Source of the DNA: Streptomyces resistomycificus
Lineage (GTDB): Bacteria; Actinomycetota; Actinomycetes; Streptomycetales; Streptomycetaceae
DNA length: 64,000 nt
Assembly (NCBI RefSeq): GCF_001514265.1
Contig: NZ_KQ948997.1
Span: forward strand, 1 to 64,000
Direction: 5' to 3'
Under the pieces are notes generated by a model, which was not told where the DNA came from, did not search any database, and worked only from the letters and a program-made list of their open reading frames with translations. Shown here piece after piece: positions 1 through 8,495 of this stretch (the first letter of the stretch is position 1; every line of letters begins with the position of its first letter). Position numbers and translations under genes: made by a program.

Positions 1-644
1 CCGGCTTCCTGATCACCTTCACCTTCGGTGGTCTGACCGGCGTCATCCTGGCCTCGCCGCCGATGGACTTCCACGTGTCCGACTCGTACTTCGTGGTGGC
101 GCACTTCCACTACGTGGTCTTCGGCACCGTCGTCTTCGCGATGTTCTCCGGCTTCCACTTCTGGTGGCCGAAGATGACCGGCAAGCTGCTCGACGAGCGG
201 CTCGGCAAGATCACCTTCTGGACGCTGTTCATCGGCTTCCACGGCACCTTCCTGGTCCAGCACTGGCTGGGTGCCGAGGGCATGCCCCGCCGGTACGCGG
301 ACTACCTCGCGGCCGACGGCTTCACCGCCCTGAACACGATCTCGACGATCAGCTCGTTCCTGCTGGGCCTGTCGATCCTGCCGTTCCTCTACAACGTGTG
401 GAAGACGGCCAAGTACGGCAAGCCGGTCGGCGTCGACGACCCGTGGGGCTACGGCCGCTCGCTGGAGTGGGCCACCTCCTGCCCGCCCCCGCGGCACAAC
501 TTCCTCACGCTGCCGCGGATCCGCAGTGAATCCCCGGCGTTCGACCTGCACCACCCGGAGATCGCCGCGCTCGACCAGCTCGAGAACGTCGGTCACGGCG
601 AGAAGGCTCTGGCCGGCAACGGCGGCAAGGAGGCCGGCAAGTGA
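1..644 (+). CDS. ctaD: Cytochrome c oxidase subunit I (aa3-type), 3' part only
   Basis: This is the C-terminal part of the catalytic subunit of the aa3 terminal oxidase, an integral membrane protein that reduces O2 to water. The gene begins before the window and the open frame runs from base 3. The segment VVAHFHYV (about residues 32-39 of the visible part) holds the paired histidines that ligate heme a3 and heme a. At least three hydrophobic helices follow, then a hydrophilic tail containing SCPPPRHNF, usual for actinobacterial CtaD. The TGA stop overlaps the GTG start of ctaF, so the two genes are translationally coupled. The family assignment is firm; only the truncated 5' end limits it. 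Confidence 0.97.
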   Translation, partial: GFLITFTFGGLTGVILASPPMDFHVSDSYFVVAHFHYVVFGTVVFAMFSGFHFWWPKMTGKLLDERLGKITFWTLFIGFHGTFLVQHWLGAEGMPRRYADYLAADGFTALNTISTISSFLLGLSILPFLYNVWKTAKYGKPVGVDDPWGYGRSLEWATSCPPPRHNFLTLPRIRSESPAFDLHHPEIAALDQLENVGHGEKALAGNGGKEAGK

Positions 645-1039
645 AGATCCAGGGCAGGATGTTCGTCTGGCTGAGCGTCTTCATCCTCATCATGGCCATC
701 GTCTACGGCGTGTGGTCGAAGGAGCCGGCCGGCACCACGGCCCTCTTCCTGGCCTTCGGTCTGTCCATCATGATCGGCTTCTACCTGGGCTTCACGGCCC
801 GGCGGGTCGACGTGGGCGCCCAGGACGACAAGGAAGCGGACGTCGCGGACGACGCCGGCGAGGTCGGGTTCTTCAGCCCGCACAGCTGGCAGCCTCTCTC
901 CCTCGCGGTCGGCGGCGCGCTCGCCTTCCTGTCGGTCGCGATCGGCTGGTGGCTGATGTACTTCTCGGCGCCGCTGATCCTGATCGGTCTGTGGGGCTGG
1001 GTCTTCGAGTACTACCGCGGTGAGAACCGCACCCAGTAG
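641..1039 (+). CDS. ctaF: Cytochrome c oxidase subunit IV (actinobacterial type)
   Basis: This 132-residue small subunit of the actinobacterial aa3 oxidase has four predicted membrane helices in two hairpins (about residues 5-20, 30-48, 85-102 and 105-122). The hairpins are separated by an acidic linker near residues 62-80 with VGFFSPHSW next to it, a recognisable feature of the family. The GTG start overlaps the ctaD stop (GTGA), so the genes form one operon. A strong intrinsic terminator follows at 1057-1099. The subunit is needed for assembly or stability of the oxidase rather than for catalysis. Length and position behind ctaD match the known order. Confidence 0.95.
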   Translation: MKIQGRMFVWLSVFILIMAIVYGVWSKEPAGTTALFLAFGLSIMIGFYLGFTARRVDVGAQDDKEADVADDAGEVGFFSPHSWQPLSLAVGGALAFLSVAIGWWLMYFSAPLILIGLWGWVFEYYRGENRTQ

Positions 1040-1056
1040 CACGAGCTGAGCTCCAG

Positions 1057-1099
1057 GGAGCCCGGACACTCCGTCAGGAGAGTCCGGGCTCCTGCTTTT
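1057..1099 (+). terminator. Intrinsic terminator after ctaD-ctaF
   Basis: An 11-bp perfect stem (GGAGCCCGGAC at 1057-1067 with its complement at 1082-1092) is followed by TGCTTTT. It lies 18 bases after the ctaF stop and should end the cta transcript. Confidence 0.85.
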
Positions 1100-1169
1100 G
1101 CCGCAATGTGGGTCCCTCGTACGAGTTACTCAGCGCGCCGCCCTTGACGAAGCTTCCTAGCGTGAAGTC

Positions 1170-2438
1170 ATGACCCACACACCCCGCATCCGTACCGTCG
1201 TCAGCTGCACGCTGCTGGTGACCGCCCTGGGCGCGGGCGGCGTCACCGCCTGCGGCAGCGACGGCCACCCGCTGTCCGCCGCGCCCTACGACGCGGCGGA
1301 CCAGATCTCCTTCAACGGTCCCACCGGCGACGGCAAGAAGGCCGACCCCGACAAGCCCCTGGAAGTCACCGCCGAGGACGACGACGGACGCATCACGGAC
1401 GTCACTGCGATAGACGCGGCAGGGCGGTACCTGGCGGGCGAACTGTCCGCCGACGGCCGCCGCTGGCACAGCACCGCCCCGCTCGCCGCCAACGCCCACT
1501 ACACGGTCCGCGTGAGCACCGAGGACGAGGACGGGGCCCCCGGCCGCCGGGTGCTCAGCTTCGACACCAGCAAGCCCCTGAGCAAGAAGCGCCTCACGGC
1601 GACGTTCGGGCCCAAGGCGGGCACGTACGGCGTCGGCCAGCCCATCACGGCCGAGCTGAGCCGACCGGTCAAGGACAAGGCCCAGCGGGCCGTCGTGGAG
1701 CGCGCCCTCAAGGTCGACTCCGTGCCCGCGGCGGCCGGCGGCGGCTGGCACTGGGTGAACGACAAGGAACTCCACTACCGCCCCAAGGAGTACTGGCCCG
1801 CCCACGCCACCATCCAGGTCCGCAGCAACCTGGAGGGCATCAAGATCAGCGACCGCCTCTGGGGCGGCAAGGTGAAGCCCCTGAAGATCACCACGGGTGA
1901 CCGCGTGATCGCGGTGACCGACGCCTCGTCCCACCAGATGACGGTCTACAAGAACGACGAGGCGATCAAGCAGATCCCCGTCACCACCGGAAAGCCCGGC
2001 TTCGAGACCCGCAACGGCGTCAAGGTCGTCCTGGGCAAGGAGTACTTCGTACGGATGCGCGGCACCAGCATCGGCATCGCCGAGGGCTCCGCTGAGTCGT
2101 ACGACCTCCCGGTCTACTACGCCACCCGCGTCACCTGGAGCGGCGAGTACGTCCACGCCGCCCCCTGGTCGGTGGGCTCACAGGGCTACGCGAACGTCAG
2201 CCACGGCTGCACCGGCATGAGCACCGGCAACGCCGAGTGGTTCTTCGAGAACGTCCGCGAGGGCGACCTCGTCCAGGTCGTCAACTCGTTCGGCCACACG
2301 ATGGAGACGTTCGGCAACGGCTTCGGTGACTGGAACCTCGCCTGGGCGAAATGGCGCAACGGCAGCGCCCTGGTCGCGGGCACCCCGGACGGCCCCGGCC
2401 CGGAGGAACAGGCCAGGCTGAGGCCGCAGAGCGTCTGA
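1170..2438 (+). CDS. L,D-transpeptidase lipoprotein (Ig-like domains plus YkuD domain)
   Basis: This 422-residue exported protein should form 3-3 peptidoglycan crosslinks or attach proteins to the wall. The N terminus has a signal peptide ending in a lipobox (GGVTACG, Cys about residue 28), so it should be a lipoprotein. Two Ig-like regions (about 40-250) precede a YkuD catalytic domain (about 250-370). The active-site motif SHGC is present in NVSHGCTGMST, with the conserved upstream His in YVHAAPW. The layout matches mycobacterial LdtMt2-type enzymes. The ATG at 1170 gives a complete signal peptide. The gene separates the ctaDF operon from the ctaE-qcr operon, the same arrangement as in S. 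coelicolor. Confidence 0.93.
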   Translation: MTHTPRIRTVVSCTLLVTALGAGGVTACGSDGHPLSAAPYDAADQISFNGPTGDGKKADPDKPLEVTAEDDDGRITDVTAIDAAGRYLAGELSADGRRWHSTAPLAANAHYTVRVSTEDEDGAPGRRVLSFDTSKPLSKKRLTATFGPKAGTYGVGQPITAELSRPVKDKAQRAVVERALKVDSVPAAAGGGWHWVNDKELHYRPKEYWPAHATIQVRSNLEGIKISDRLWGGKVKPLKITTGDRVIAVTDASSHQMTVYKNDEAIKQIPVTTGKPGFETRNGVKVVLGKEYFVRMRGTSIGIAEGSAESYDLPVYYATRVTWSGEYVHAAPWSVGSQGYANVSHGCTGMSTGNAEWFFENVREGDLVQVVNSFGHTMETFGNGFGDWNLAWAKWRNGSALVAGTPDGPGPEEQARLRPQSV

Positions 2439-2458
2439 GAGCGGGCAGGAAGGGGTTC

Positions 2459-2860
2459 CTAGGCGCTCAGGGCCTTGTTCTCCCGCAACAGGGAGGCGAG
2501 CGCCGCCGCGAACTCCACGGGGTCCGCAGGATGCGTCACAGCGGCCTCCGCACGGCTCCAGGTGGCCAGCCAGGCGTCCTGGGGCCGGCCGATGAGCACC
2601 AGCACCGGCGGGCAGTTGAAGATCTCGTCCTTGATCTGACGGCAGATCCCCATGCCTCCCATGGGCACGGCCTCGCCGTCCAGGACGCAGACATCGATCC
2701 CGCCCTTGTCCAACTCCTTGATCACAGCGGCAGGAGTGGCGCACTCCACGAACTCCACCAACGGCACGTCGGGAGCCGGCCGCCTGCCGGTGGCCAACCG
2801 CACCTGCTCGCGGGTGTTGGAGTCGTCGCTGTAGACCAGCACCGTGGCGGTCGGTTGCAT
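2459..2860 (-). CDS. Degenerate response-regulator receiver-like protein
   Basis: A stand-alone CheY-like fold of 133 residues with no output domain. The beta1 segment VLVYSDDSN keeps an acidic pair, and VCVLDGE has an Asp where the phosphoacceptor is expected. The downstream beta5 Lys and the Thr/Ser switch are not evident (VLVLIGRPQD), so normal phosphorelay signalling is doubtful. A good ribosome site (GGAGG) precedes the ATG. It is divergent from ctaE and convergent with the L,D-transpeptidase gene. The same gene sits here in other Streptomyces, next to the oxidase and bc1 genes. No partner kinase is nearby and its function is unknown. Confidence 0.85.
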   Translation of the reverse strand: MQPTATVLVYSDDSNTREQVRLATGRRPAPDVPLVEFVECATPAAVIKELDKGGIDVCVLDGEAVPMGGMGICRQIKDEIFNCPPVLVLIGRPQDAWLATWSRAEAAVTHPADPVEFAAALASLLRENKALSA

Positions 2861-3027
2861 GCTTCCTCCGGGACATCAGCGTCGTACAGACAGAACCGAT
2901 GCGGCGGATGCTACTCCTTCGGCCACCTCGTCAACACCTGTTGGAACACCGCTTCGATGGGCCATCCGGGCAGTACACACGGTATGGACACTCCGAACGG
3001 CACCCCCCGGGGTGAGGGCGGGATAAG

Positions 3028-3048
3028 CGACCGACATAATGTCGGTCG
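3028..3048. repeat. Perfect 21-bp palindrome over the ctaE start codon
   Basis: CGACCGACAT (3028-3037), one A, then ATGTCGGTCG (3039-3048). The arms are 10 bp and perfect, and the right arm begins exactly with the ctaE ATG. It could be an operator or an mRNA hairpin that hides the start codon. See findings. Confidence 0.75.
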
Positions 3049-3659
3049 TGGCGACAGCAACGACAGTAGAAACCGGGCACGCGCACCCGTCGGTCAACCG
3101 GCCGAACCTCACCAGCGTCGGAACCATCATCTGGCTGAGTTCCGAGCTGATGTTCTTCGCGGCCCTCTTCGCGATGTACTTCACCCTGCGATCGGTGACC
3201 GGTCCTGATCACTGGAAGGAAATGGCGCACGCCCTGAACCTTCCGTTCTCGGCGACCAACACCACGATCCTGGTGCTCTCCTCCCTCACCTGCCAGCTCG
3301 GCGTGTTCGCCGCCGAGCGCGGGGACGTGAAGAAGCTCAGGATGTGGTTCATCGTCACCTTCATCATGGGTGCGATCTTCATCGGCGGGCAGGTGTACGA
3401 GTACACCGAGCTGGTCAAGAAGGACGGGCTCTCGCTCTCCTCCGACCCGTACGGCTCGGTGTTCTACCTGACCACCGGCTTCCACGGCCTGCACGTGACG
3501 GGCGGCCTCATCGCCTTCCTGTTCGTCCTCGGCCGCACCTACGCGGCGAAGAGGTTCACCCACGAACAGGCGACCGCGGCCATCGTCGTGTCCTACTACT
3601 GGCACTTCGTCGATGTCGTGTGGATCGGCCTCTTCGCCACGATCTACCTGATCAAGTAG
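3039..3659 (+). CDS. ctaE: Cytochrome c oxidase subunit III
   Basis: A 206-residue membrane subunit of the aa3 oxidase with five predicted helices, the short form typical of actinobacteria. Family segments include WLSSELMFFAALFAMYF near the N terminus, GFHGLHVTGG in the middle and the C-terminal YYWHFVDVVWIGLF. It lies just upstream of qcrC-qcrA-qcrB, so oxidase and bc1 subunits are made together, as expected for an obligate bc1-aa3 supercomplex. I chose the ATG at 3039; a GTG at 3048 is a possible alternative. The start lies inside a perfect palindrome. No strong ribosome site is seen close to the ATG, so a leaderless or structured mRNA is possible. Confidence 0.95.
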   Translation: MSVVATATTVETGHAHPSVNRPNLTSVGTIIWLSSELMFFAALFAMYFTLRSVTGPDHWKEMAHALNLPFSATNTTILVLSSLTCQLGVFAAERGDVKKLRMWFIVTFIMGAIFIGGQVYEYTELVKKDGLSLSSDPYGSVFYLTTGFHGLHVTGGLIAFLFVLGRTYAAKRFTHEQATAAIVVSYYWHFVDVVWIGLFATIYLIK

Positions 3660-3720
3660 CCGGGCCCGCTCCCGCACTTCCCAAGCATCGACGCAGAAGA
3701 TCCTGACACCGGGGTAATCC

Positions 3721-4530
3721 GTGAAAAAGCTCTCCGCACGACGACGCCACCCGATGGCGGCGCTCGTCGTCCTACTCCTCGCGCTGGCATGCACCGGGGG
3801 GCTGTACACCTTGTTCGCACCCACGGACAAGGCGAAGGCCGACGAAACCGCCCAGTCCCTGGCCATCGACGAGGGCAAGAAGCTCTACGCCGTCGGCTGC
3901 GCCAGCTGCCACGGCACCGGTGGTCAGGGAACCACTGACGGTCCGAGCCTCGTCGGCGTGGGCGCCGCGGCCGTCGACTTCCAGGTCGGCACCGGCCGCA
4001 TGCCGGCCCAGCAGCCGGGCGCGCAGGTCCCGAAGAAGAAGGTCATCTACACGCAGGCCGAGATCGACCAGCTCGCGGCGTACATCGCCTCGCTGGGTGC
4101 CGGACCGAACGTCCCGACCGACGCGCAGTACGGCCCCGAGGGTGCCGACATCGCCAAGGGCGGCGAGCTGTTCCGCACCAACTGCGCGCAGTGCCACAAC
4201 TTCACCGGCAAGGGCGGCGCGCTGACGCACGGCAAGTTCGCGCCCGACCTCGAGGGCGTCAGCCCGAAGCACATCTACGAGGCCATGCAGACCGGCCCGC
4301 AGAACATGCCCTCCTTCCCCGACACCACGCTGTCGGAGCAGAACAAGAAGGACATCATCGCGTACCTCGACGCGGTCAACGGCGACGACACCGAGAGCCC
4401 CGGTGGTCTCGAGCTGGGCGGACTCGGTCCGGTCAGTGAGGGCCTGTTCGCCTGGATCTTCGGACTCGGCGCGCTGATCGCGGTCGCCGTCTGGGTCGCC
4501 GCTCGGACCGCAAAGGCCAAGAAGTCATGA
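3721..4530 (+). CDS. qcrC: Menaquinol-cytochrome c reductase, diheme cytochrome c subunit
   Basis: A 269-residue diheme cytochrome c of the actinobacterial bc1 complex. An N-terminal membrane anchor (about residues 12-32) is followed by two heme c sites, CASCH and CAQCH, and a C-terminal membrane helix (about 240-262). In this lineage QcrC replaces both cytochrome c1 and soluble cytochrome c, and hands electrons directly to the aa3 oxidase. The start is GTG at 3721. The TGA stop overlaps the qcrA ATG (ATGA at 4527), showing translational coupling. Confidence 0.97.
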   Translation: MKKLSARRRHPMAALVVLLLALACTGGLYTLFAPTDKAKADETAQSLAIDEGKKLYAVGCASCHGTGGQGTTDGPSLVGVGAAAVDFQVGTGRMPAQQPGAQVPKKKVIYTQAEIDQLAAYIASLGAGPNVPTDAQYGPEGADIAKGGELFRTNCAQCHNFTGKGGALTHGKFAPDLEGVSPKHIYEAMQTGPQNMPSFPDTTLSEQNKKDIIAYLDAVNGDDTESPGGLELGGLGPVSEGLFAWIFGLGALIAVAVWVAARTAKAKKS

Positions 4531-5585
4531 GTAGCCAAGACATTCCAGAAGAGAACCTGCCCGCTGAGCAGGGCCACGCGCACGGTGCGGTAGGCGTCGC
4601 GGACGAGAAGAACCCGTTCGCCGACCCCGGTCTGCCGCCTCACGAGCACCGCGTCCAGGACATCGACGAGCGGGCCGCCAAGCGGTCCGAGCGCGCGGTC
4701 GCCATGCTGTTCGTACTGTCGATGCTGGCCACCGTGGCCTTCATCGTCGCGTACGTGGCGATCCCGCACGACAAGTCGATCTACGTCTTCCCGATCGGGC
4801 ACATCAACGCGCTGAACTTCGCGCTGGGCCTGACCCTCGGTACGGCGCTGTTCTCGATCGGCGCGGGCGCGGTCCACTGGGCCCGCACCCTGATGTCGGA
4901 CGAGGAGATCGCCGACGAGCGTCACGCGATCGAGGCGCCGCCCGAGGTCAAGGCCAAGGTCATGGCCGACTTCAAGCAGGGTGCCAAGGAGTCCGCGCTC
5001 GGCCGCCGCAAGCTGATCCGCAACACGATGTTCGGCGCGCTGGCCCTGTTCCCGCTCTCCGGCGTCATGCTGCTGCGCGACCTCGGTCCGCTGCCGGGCA
5101 CCAAGCTCCGCCACACCCTGTGGTCCAAGGGCAAGCTGCTCGTCAACATGAACACCAACCAGCCGCTGCGTCCCTCGGACGTCGCGGTGGGCTCGCTGAC
5201 CTTCGCCAAGCCCGAGGGCCTGGAGGAGCACGACCACGAGTTCCAGACCGAGATCGCCAAGGCCGCCCTGATGATCGTCCGCATCCAGCCGGACGACATC
5301 AAGGACAAGCGCGAACTCGAGTGGTCGCACGAGGGCATCGTGGCGTACTCGAAGATCTGCACCCACGTCGGTTGCCCGATCTCCCTGTACGAGCAGCAGA
5401 CGCACCACGTGCTGTGCCCCTGCCACCAGTCCACCTTCGACCTCTCCGACGGTGCCCGGGTGATCTTCGGCCCCGCCGGTCACGCCCTGCCGCAGCTGCG
5501 CATCGGCGTGAACGACGAGGGCTACCTCGAGGCGCTCGGCGACTTCGACGAGCCCGTCGGTCCTGCTTTCTGGGAGCGCGGATGA
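4527..5585 (+). CDS. qcrA: Rieske iron-sulfur subunit of the bc1 complex
   Basis: A 352-residue Rieske protein, long like its actinobacterial relatives. It has three predicted membrane helices (about residues 60-85, 95-118 and 165-185) before the cluster domain. The [2Fe-2S] ligands are in CTHVGCP and CPCHQS, with the usual cysteine pair for the disulfide. It takes electrons from menaquinol and passes them to QcrC. The gene is coupled by ATGA overlaps on both sides (qcrC and qcrB). Confidence 0.97.
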   Translation: MSSQDIPEENLPAEQGHAHGAVGVADEKNPFADPGLPPHEHRVQDIDERAAKRSERAVAMLFVLSMLATVAFIVAYVAIPHDKSIYVFPIGHINALNFALGLTLGTALFSIGAGAVHWARTLMSDEEIADERHAIEAPPEVKAKVMADFKQGAKESALGRRKLIRNTMFGALALFPLSGVMLLRDLGPLPGTKLRHTLWSKGKLLVNMNTNQPLRPSDVAVGSLTFAKPEGLEEHDHEFQTEIAKAALMIVRIQPDDIKDKRELEWSHEGIVAYSKICTHVGCPISLYEQQTHHVLCPCHQSTFDLSDGARVIFGPAGHALPQLRIGVNDEGYLEALGDFDEPVGPAFWERG

Positions 5586-7222
5586 GCACTGAGAGCACCT
5601 CCAAGGACTCGCGCTCGCGCGAGAAGGCACCGGCCGGCGAGCGCGTCGCCGACTGGGCCGACGGCCGGCTGGGGATCTACTCCCTGGCCAAGGCCAACAT
5701 GCGCAAGATCTTCCCCGACCACTGGTCGTTCATGCTGGGTGAGATCTGCCTCTACAGCTTCATCATCATCATCCTCACGGGTGTGTACCTGACGCTGTTC
5801 TTCCACCCGTCGATGAACGAGGTGGAGTACCACGGCAGCTACGTCCCGCTGCAGGGTCAGCTGATGTCCGAGGCGTTCAACTCGACCATGCACATCTCCT
5901 TCGATGTGCGCGGTGGTCTGCTGATCCGGCAGATCCACCACTGGGCGGCGCTGATCTTCCTCGCCGGCATGTTCGTGCACATGATGCGCGTCTTCTTCAC
6001 GGGTGCGTTCCGCAAGCCCCGTGAGGTCAACTGGCTGTTCGGCTTCCTGCTGTTCGTCCTGGGCATGTTCACCGGCTTCACCGGCTACTCGCTCCCGGAC
6101 GACCTGCTCTCCGGCACCGGTGTCCGCTTCATGGAGGGCGCGGTCCTGTCCGTGCCGATCGTCGGCACGTACCTGTCGTTCTTCCTCTTCGGCGGAGAGT
6201 TCCCGGGCGGCGACTTCGTGGCCCGCTTCTACTCGATCCACGTCCTGCTGCTGCCGGGCATCATGCTCGGCCTGGTCGTCGGCCACCTGATCCTGGTCTT
6301 CTACCACAAGCACACGCAGTTCGCGGGCCCCGGACGCACCAACAAGAACGTCGTCGGCATGCCGCTGCTGCCGGTCTACATGGCCAAGGCCGGAGGCTTC
6401 TTCTTCCTGGTCTTCGGTGTCATCGCGGCCATCTCGGCGATCGCCTCGATCAACCCGATCTGGGCCATGGGCCCCTACCGGCCGGACCAGGTGTCCACCG
6501 GCGCCCAGCCCGACTGGTACATGGGCTTCTCCGAAGGCCTGATCCGCGTGATGCCGGGCTGGGAGATCAACTTCTGGGGCCACACGCTCGTCCTGGGCGT
6601 GTTCATCCCGCTGGTGATCTTCCCGCTGGTCCTGGTCGCTATCGCGGTCTACCCGTTCATCGAGTCCTGGGTCACCGGCGACAAGCGTGAGCACCACATC
6701 CTGGACCGCCCGCGCAACGTGCCGACGCGTACGGCCTTCGGTGTCGCGTGGATCACCTGGTACATGGTGCTGCTGATCGGTGGTGGAAACGACCTCTGGG
6801 CCACCCACTTCCACCTGTCGATCAACGCCATCACCTGGTTCGTCCGGATCGCGTTCTTCGTCGCCCCGGTCATCGCGTTCATCATCACCAAGCGGATCTG
6901 CCTCGGCCTCCAGCGCCGCGACAAGGACAAGGTGCTGCACGGCCGCGAGTCCGGCATCATCAAGCGCCTGCCGCACGGTGAGTTCATCGAGGTCCACGAG
7001 CCGCTCAGCCAGGACGCGCTGCACACGCTCACCGCGCACGAGCAGTACAAGCCGGCCGAGATCGGCCCGACGGTCGACGAGAACGGCGTCGAGCGCAAGG
7101 TGAAGGGCTCCGAGAAGCTGCGCGCCAAGCTCAGTGAGGCGTACTACGGCGAGGAGTCCCAGATTCCGAAGCCCACCGTCGAGGAGTACAAGGAGATCAC
7201 GAGCGGCCACGGCCACCACTGA
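5582..7222 (+). CDS. qcrB: Cytochrome b subunit of the bc1 complex
   Basis: A 546-residue cytochrome b, the quinol-oxidising membrane core of complex III. Heme-ligand histidines lie in helices II and IV (IRQIHHWAALIF, and SIHVLLLPGIMLGLVVGHLILVF across the helix). The QP-site motif appears as PDWYMG, close to the usual PEW type. A long cytoplasmic C-terminal tail (about residues 430-546), rich in Lys and Glu, is typical of actinobacterial QcrB. The ATG overlaps the qcrA stop (ATGA). The frame is open far upstream inside qcrA, but the overlap start gives the correct family N terminus. A terminator follows at 7248-7280. Confidence 0.96.
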   Translation: MSTESTSKDSRSREKAPAGERVADWADGRLGIYSLAKANMRKIFPDHWSFMLGEICLYSFIIIILTGVYLTLFFHPSMNEVEYHGSYVPLQGQLMSEAFNSTMHISFDVRGGLLIRQIHHWAALIFLAGMFVHMMRVFFTGAFRKPREVNWLFGFLLFVLGMFTGFTGYSLPDDLLSGTGVRFMEGAVLSVPIVGTYLSFFLFGGEFPGGDFVARFYSIHVLLLPGIMLGLVVGHLILVFYHKHTQFAGPGRTNKNVVGMPLLPVYMAKAGGFFFLVFGVIAAISAIASINPIWAMGPYRPDQVSTGAQPDWYMGFSEGLIRVMPGWEINFWGHTLVLGVFIPLVIFPLVLVAIAVYPFIESWVTGDKREHHILDRPRNVPTRTAFGVAWITWYMVLLIGGGNDLWATHFHLSINAITWFVRIAFFVAPVIAFIITKRICLGLQRRDKDKVLHGRESGIIKRLPHGEFIEVHEPLSQDALHTLTAHEQYKPAEIGPTVDENGVERKVKGSEKLRAKLSEAYYGEESQIPKPTVEEYKEITSGHGHH

Positions 7223-7247
7223 TCGCTGCGCTCGCCACGCGCGGTAG

Positions 7248-7284
7248 AAGGGCCCCGTCCGAACACCGGACGGGGCCCTTTGCC
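7248..7284 (+). terminator. Intrinsic terminator of the ctaE-qcrCAB operon
   Basis: A perfect 14-bp stem (7248-7261 with 7267-7280) and a 5-base loop, followed by a short T-containing stretch. It lies 25 bases after the qcrB stop. Confidence 0.9.
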
Positions 7285-7299
7285 GTCCCCCCGGCTGGA

Positions 7300-7305
7300 T
7301 AGGGT
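7300..7305 (+). promoter_or_regulatory. Putative -10 element of trpD
   Basis: TAGGGT, a good streptomycete -10 hexamer, lies 53 bases before the trpD ATG. I see no convincing -35 at normal spacing, so the call is tentative. Confidence 0.4.
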
Positions 7306-7358
7306 GGGACCCCTCGAAACTCGTGTCCCGCTGTACGGGACTGATCCAGGAGCGGCTT

Positions 7359-8423
7359 ATGAGCGCTGTGACCCCCGCAGGAGGCGACACCGCGGCGGAC
7401 CGTTCCTGGCCCCGGGTACTGAGCACGCTGCTCGGCGGACGGGACCTGAGCGCCGCGGACACGGCGTGGGCGATGAACCGCTTCATGAGCGGCGAGGCCT
7501 CGGACGCGCAGATCGCCGGCTTCATGGTGGCGCTGCGAGCCAAGGGGGAGACGGTCGAGGAGGTCACCGGCCTCGTCGAGGCGATGTACGCGCACGCCCA
7601 GCCGCTGGACATCCCGGGTCCGGCCGTCGACATCGTCGGTACGGGCGGCGACCTGGCCAAGACGGTCAACATCTCGACGATGTCCGCCATCGTGATCGCC
7701 GGCACCGGCGCGAAGGTCGTCAAGCACGGCAACCGGGCCTCCTCCTCGGCGAGCGGGTCGTCCGACGTGCTGGAGAAGCTCGGCATCAACCTCGACCTGT
7801 CGCCCGAAGGGGTGGCGCGGGTCGTGGAGGAGGCCGGGATCACCTTCTGCTTCGCCGCCAAGTTCCACCCCTCGATGCGGTTCGTCGGCGGGGTGCGGCG
7901 GGACCTGGGCATCCCCACATCGTTCAACCTGCTCGGCCCGCTGACCAACCCCGCCAAGGTGACCGCCTCGGCGGTCGGCTGCTTCGACACCCGGATGGCG
8001 GGACTGATCGCCGGTGTACTGGCCGAGCGCGGCTCGTCGGCGCTGGTGTTCCGCGGTGACGACGGCCTGGACGAGCTGACCACCACGGCCACCTCCCGGG
8101 TGTGGGTCGTCCGCGACGGCAAGGTCACCGAGGAGACCTTCGACCCGCGGCACGTCGGCCTCGAACTGGTCCCGGTGGAGGCCCTGCGGGGAGCGGACTC
8201 CTCGTACAACGCCGAGGTCGCCCGGCGCCTGCTGGACGGCGAGAAGGGCCCGGTGCGCGACGCCGTCCTGCTGAACTCGGCGGCGGCGCTGGTGGCGCTC
8301 GAGCCGACCGGGGCGCCGCTGGCCGAGCAGATCGCCGCCGGGATGGCCAAGGCGGCGGAGTCGGTCGACTCCGGGGCGGCCAAGCGGACGCTGGAGCGCT
8401 GGGTGGCGGCCAGTAACGCGTAG
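7359..8423 (+). CDS. trpD: Anthranilate phosphoribosyltransferase
   Basis: This 354-residue enzyme joins anthranilate and PRPP, the second step of tryptophan synthesis. The PRPP-binding glycine motif is visible (DIVGTGGD at about residue 90), as are the family segments KHGNRASSS and FHPSMR. I placed the start at the ATG at 7359, which has AGGAG at a good distance; an upstream in-frame GTG at 7323 would add a 12-residue leader unlike the family. The gene stands alone here, about 32 kb from trpEG and away from any other trp biosynthesis gene. Position next to qcrB is conserved in Streptomyces and, from memory, in Mycobacterium. Confidence 0.95.
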   Translation: MSAVTPAGGDTAADRSWPRVLSTLLGGRDLSAADTAWAMNRFMSGEASDAQIAGFMVALRAKGETVEEVTGLVEAMYAHAQPLDIPGPAVDIVGTGGDLAKTVNISTMSAIVIAGTGAKVVKHGNRASSSASGSSDVLEKLGINLDLSPEGVARVVEEAGITFCFAAKFHPSMRFVGGVRRDLGIPTSFNLLGPLTNPAKVTASAVGCFDTRMAGLIAGVLAERGSSALVFRGDDGLDELTTTATSRVWVVRDGKVTEETFDPRHVGLELVPVEALRGADSSYNAEVARRLLDGEKGPVRDAVLLNSAAALVALEPTGAPLAEQIAAGMAKAAESVDSGAAKRTLERWVAASNA

Positions 8424-8436
8424 CGCGACCGGTCGG

Positions 8437-8491
8437 GTGGTCCCGCGATCCGGACACGGGTTGCGGGACCACGATCATCTCGCGTAGTTTT
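8437..8491 (+). terminator. Intrinsic terminator after trpD
   Basis: A 10-bp perfect stem GTGGTCCCGC (8437-8446) / GCGGGACCAC (8463-8472), followed some bases later by GTTTTTC at 8487-8493. It is a plausible trpD terminator just before the SAM-IV-like element. Confidence 0.65.
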
Positions 8492-8495
8492 TCGG

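Noticed and set aside
1144..1164. TTGACG and TAGCGT as promoter of the L,D-transpeptidase gene
   Set aside because: Only eight bases separate the hexamers, too short for a sigma-70-type promoter.
7323..7358. Upstream GTG as trpD start
   Set aside because: No ribosome site and unlike family N termini; the ATG at 7359 has AGGAG.
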